From the NCBI RefSeq assembly GCF_002917095.1, contig NZ_PQGA01000006.1:248001-312000 (forward strand): 64,000 bases of DNA, in the 5' to 3' direction. The stretch's first letter is position 1. Every line of letters starts with the position of its first letter. Shown here in pieces: positions 61,707-64,000 of the stretch. The notes under the pieces were generated by a model. The model searched no databases. It had not been told where the DNA came from and saw nothing but the letters and a program-made list of their open reading frames with translations. The DNA comes from Paraburkholderia eburnea. Its GTDB lineage: Bacteria; Pseudomonadota; Gammaproteobacteria; Burkholderiales; Burkholderiaceae. The position numbers and the translations under genes were made by a program.

Positions 61707-63758
61707 ATGACCGAGCAAGCGACTCCTGCCCCTTCGCCGACGCACCCCGTACCGGCGCCTCGCGACCCGCATCTGCGCGCGATGGCGAACTGTATTCGCT
61801 TCCTGTCGATGGACGCGGTGCAGCAAGCCAACAGCGGCCACCCTGGCGCGCCGATGGGACTGGCCGATGTGGCCACGGTTCTCTTCAAGGATTTCATGCA
61901 ATTCGACGCGTCCGATCCGCATTGGCTCGACCGCGACCGCTTCGTGCTGTCGAATGGCCATGCTTCGATGCTGCTCTATAGCCTGCTCTATCTGACCGGC
62001 TACCAGGACATGACCCTCGACGAGATCAAGCGCTTCAGGCAGGTCGGCAGCAAAACCGCCGGCCACCCGGAATATTCGCATGCCGAAGGAATCGAGCTAA
62101 CCACCGGACCGTTGGGCCAGGGCATCGCGGAATCGGTCGGCATGGCGCTGGCCGAGCGCATCATGAACGCGCATTTCGGCGACGACCTGGTCAATCACCA
62201 TACTTACGTCTTTCTCGGCGATGGTTGCCTGATGGAAGGCATCAGCCAGGAAGCCATTTCTCTGGCTGGCCATCTCAAACTGGGACGCCTGATCGCGTTC
62301 TGGGACAACAACTCGATTTCCATCGACGGCGCAACGAGTCTCGCCGTTTCCGACAACGAAATCGAACGCTTTCACGCCTCGGGCTGGCATGTGCTCGAAA
62401 TCGACGGCCACGATACGGACGCCATCCGGCAGGCCATCGAGACTGCGCGTGCGACGCAGGACCGGCCGACCCTGATCGCCTGCAAGACCATCATCGGCTT
62501 CGGCTTTCCGACCAGGGCGGGCACGCAGAAGGCGCACAGCGACGCGCCTGGCGAGGCCGAAATCGCGGGCGCGCGCAATATTCTCGACTGGCACTCGCCG
62601 CCCTTCGAAATTCCCGACGATCTCTTGAAAGCGTGGCGCGAAGTGGGCGCAAAAGGCCGCGACGCGCGGCTCGCGTGGGCCGATCGCGTCAAAGCCGCGC
62701 CGCAGGCATTGCGCAGCGACTTCGAGCGCCGTACAGCAGGCAAGCTGCCGGAGAACTGGAAGAACGCGATCGTAGCGGCACGGCAAGCCTTCATTGCCGA
62801 CGGCAAGGAGATGGCCACGCGCAAGGCCAGCGGCGATGTGCTCAATCATTTGTTCGACGCGATTCCGGAGTTGCTCGGCGGTTCCGCCGACCTCACCCCG
62901 TCGAACAACACAAAGACAAAGCAACAGGTCGAAATCAAACCCGGCCAGTACGCAGGCTCGTATGTCCACTACGGCGTGCGCGAACACGGCATGGCGGCCG
63001 CGATGAACGGCATCGCGCTGCATGGCGGCCTGATCCCTTACGGCGGCACATTCCTTTGCTTTTCCGATTATTGCCGCCCGGCGATTCGCTTGAGCGCGAT
63101 GATGCGGGTGCGAACGATCTACGTGATGACACACGATTCGATCGGCCTTGGCGAAGACGGTCCGACACATCAGCCCGTCGAGCATCTGGCCGCGCTGCGC
63201 GCGATTCCGCAGCTTGCGGTTTATCGGCCAGGCGATGCGATCGAAACCGCGGAATGCTGGGAACTGATTCTGGAACAGCCGCGCCGCGCCGCGTTACTCG
63301 CGCTCTCGCGCCAGCCCTTGCCGCTGCTGCGCAATGAGGCGGACGGCGAAAACCGCAGCGCGCGCGGCGCGTACATTCTGCACGAAGCCGAAGGCGGCCC
63401 GCGTCAGGTTACCTTGCTCGCGACGGGTTCCGAACTTCAGCTCGCCGTGCAGGCGCGTGAGATTTTGCAAAGCGAAGGCGTGCCCACTGCGGTCGTGTCG
63501 ATGCCGTGCCGTCTGCTGTTCGAAGAACAGGACAAGGCTTACAAACGCGCGGTGCTGGGCCACTCGCCCGCACGCGTGGCGGTGGAGGCCGCGGTCGAGT
63601 TGGGCTGGGATCGCTATATCGGTCCGGAGGGTCGATTCATCGGTATGCACAGTTTCGGCGAGTCCGGAAAGATCCAGGACGTATACGACAAATTCGGCAT
63701 TACGACGGATGCTGTGGTGCGGGCCGCGCGCGAGATTTTGAAGGACATCGCAGTGTGA
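61707..63758 (+). CDS. tkt: Transketolase
   Basis: A 683-residue thiamine-diphosphate enzyme of the pentose phosphate pathway that moves two-carbon units between sugar phosphates. It has the thiamine motif GDGCLMEGISQEA..DNNSISIDG (GDG to NN), the GPLGQGIAESVGMALAE segment, and the catalytic region EHGMAAAMNGIALHGG. An unstructured 20-residue N terminus precedes the usual start. GGAACAAGGAAG precedes ATG 61707, so the upstream start at 61650 is rejected. In Burkholderia it is commonly followed by gap (GAPDH), which may lie just beyond the window. Confidence 0.96.
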   Translation: MTEQATPAPSPTHPVPAPRDPHLRAMANCIRFLSMDAVQQANSGHPGAPMGLADVATVLFKDFMQFDASDPHWLDRDRFVLSNGHASMLLYSLLYLTGYQDMTLDEIKRFRQVGSKTAGHPEYSHAEGIELTTGPLGQGIAESVGMALAERIMNAHFGDDLVNHHTYVFLGDGCLMEGISQEAISLAGHLKLGRLIAFWDNNSISIDGATSLAVSDNEIERFHASGWHVLEIDGHDTDAIRQAIETARATQDRPTLIACKTIIGFGFPTRAGTQKAHSDAPGEAEIAGARNILDWHSPPFEIPDDLLKAWREVGAKGRDARLAWADRVKAAPQALRSDFERRTAGKLPENWKNAIVAARQAFIADGKEMATRKASGDVLNHLFDAIPELLGGSADLTPSNNTKTKQQVEIKPGQYAGSYVHYGVREHGMAAAMNGIALHGGLIPYGGTFLCFSDYCRPAIRLSAMMRVRTIYVMTHDSIGLGEDGPTHQPVEHLAALRAIPQLAVYRPGDAIETAECWELILEQPRRAALLALSRQPLPLLRNEADGENRSARGAYILHEAEGGPRQVTLLATGSELQLAVQAREILQSEGVPTAVVSMPCRLLFEEQDKAYKRAVLGHSPARVAVEAAVELGWDRYIGPEGRFIGMHSFGESGKIQDVYDKFGITTDAVVRAAREILKDIAV

Positions 63759-63770
63759 TTCTCGACGGCC

Positions 63771-63806
63771 ACGCGGGCGTGCGAGTCGAGGCAGGCACGC
63801 CCGCGT
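63771..63806 (+). terminator. Terminator-like hairpin after tkt
   Basis: A perfect 12-bp inverted repeat (acgcgggcgtgc / gcacgcccgcgt) with a 12-nt loop, starting 12 bp after the tkt stop. It lacks a U tract, so it may be an attenuator or mRNA-stabilising hairpin. The remaining 194 bp to the window end hold no supported gene; an ATG at 63960 is open to the edge but only 13 codons are visible. Confidence 0.6.
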
Positions 63807-64000
63807 CGCGTTTACCGGAGCCCTTGTCATCATATTGAAACATCCGGCGCGTTTTATTCAGGTCAATAACACAACGCGCGTCGCGGCCGTCGACTGCGCG
63901 TATCGGGCGCCAGCCATCGCGCCGTTTCTTCGTCTTTCGTCGCCGCCTATTCGTCGCTCATGAACGCTCTTGCGATTCCGAACCGCCCCAACTCCCCTTC

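Noticed and set aside
63960..64000. ATG open to the window edge
   Set aside because: Only 13 codons visible, with no clear ribosome site; nothing can be said about a product.

Overview
The window is chromosomal DNA of a GC-rich betaproteobacterium of the Burkholderiaceae, most likely Paraburkholderia or Caballeronia. This rests on a second IF-1 of the infA2 type, a DUF4148 secreted protein, a VpsR-domain sigma-54 activator, a 526-residue KQCGH-type isocitrate lyase, a Tad pilus locus, and the codon bias. No rRNA, tRNA, transposase, integrase or CRISPR array was found. Most of it looks like ordinary core and accessory chromosome rather than an island.

Region 1 (1-15183, all + strand) is the least familiar part. 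It starts with the tail of a small extracytoplasmic protein. Next come four consecutive genes for inner-membrane proteins that together carry six short CxxC..CxxC zinc ribbons (781-6584). They are followed by a glycine-zipper lipoprotein, a 60-residue cysteine-containing protein, a His/Cys-rich membrane protein, a paralogue of the first partial protein, and a SulP transporter with a STAS domain. The block closes with a membrane protein that fuses a large DnaJ-like CxxCxGxG array to Sel1 repeats, a lipoprotein, and an exported caspase-fold (C14-type) protease with an intact His/Cys dyad. Tight spacing and one direction suggest one or a few operons with a shared, unidentified envelope role. This is the best candidate for an undescribed system.

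Region 2 (15184-23101) holds isocitrate lyase with palindromes in its promoter and a strong terminator, an FUSC-type membrane protein, and dinB (DNA polymerase IV) behind a perfect LexA box. It also has a class V aminotransferase, a small conserved protein, a pentapeptide-repeat protein whose 5' end is a 9-bp tandem repeat, and a DUF4148 protein.

Region 3 (23102-38653) has a large PAS-GGDEF-EAL membrane protein, a duplicated zinc-ribbon-like protein, a DUF2182/DUF1326 pair and a PAP2-family membrane protein. A purine-catabolic operon (dctA-type transporter, allantoicase, ureidoglycolate lyase) follows, divergent from a FadR-type GntR regulator with two matching operators. Then come a metallophosphatase and an amino-acid permease/SDR operon divergent from an EutR-like AraC regulator.

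Region 4 (38747-49597, - strand) is a Tad/Flp type IVc pilus locus: flp, prepilin peptidase, cpaB, secretin, lipoprotein, tadZ, tadA, tadB, tadC, two TadE-like pseudopilins and a TadG-like protein. A 1-kb non-coding upstream region separates it from a GT87/GT2 glycosyltransferase pair and a VpsR-like enhancer-binding protein that seems to lack a C-terminal DNA-binding domain.

Region 5 (54679-64000) has a MarR regulator, small secreted proteins, infA2 with a TTG start behind a cold-shock gene, a PAS-GGDEF diguanylate cyclase, a DUF6496-like microprotein, a large-subunit catalase (katE) and divergent transketolase (tkt). Two or more c-di-GMP enzymes, a VpsR-type activator, glycosyltransferases and a pilus in one window point to surface-attachment functions.
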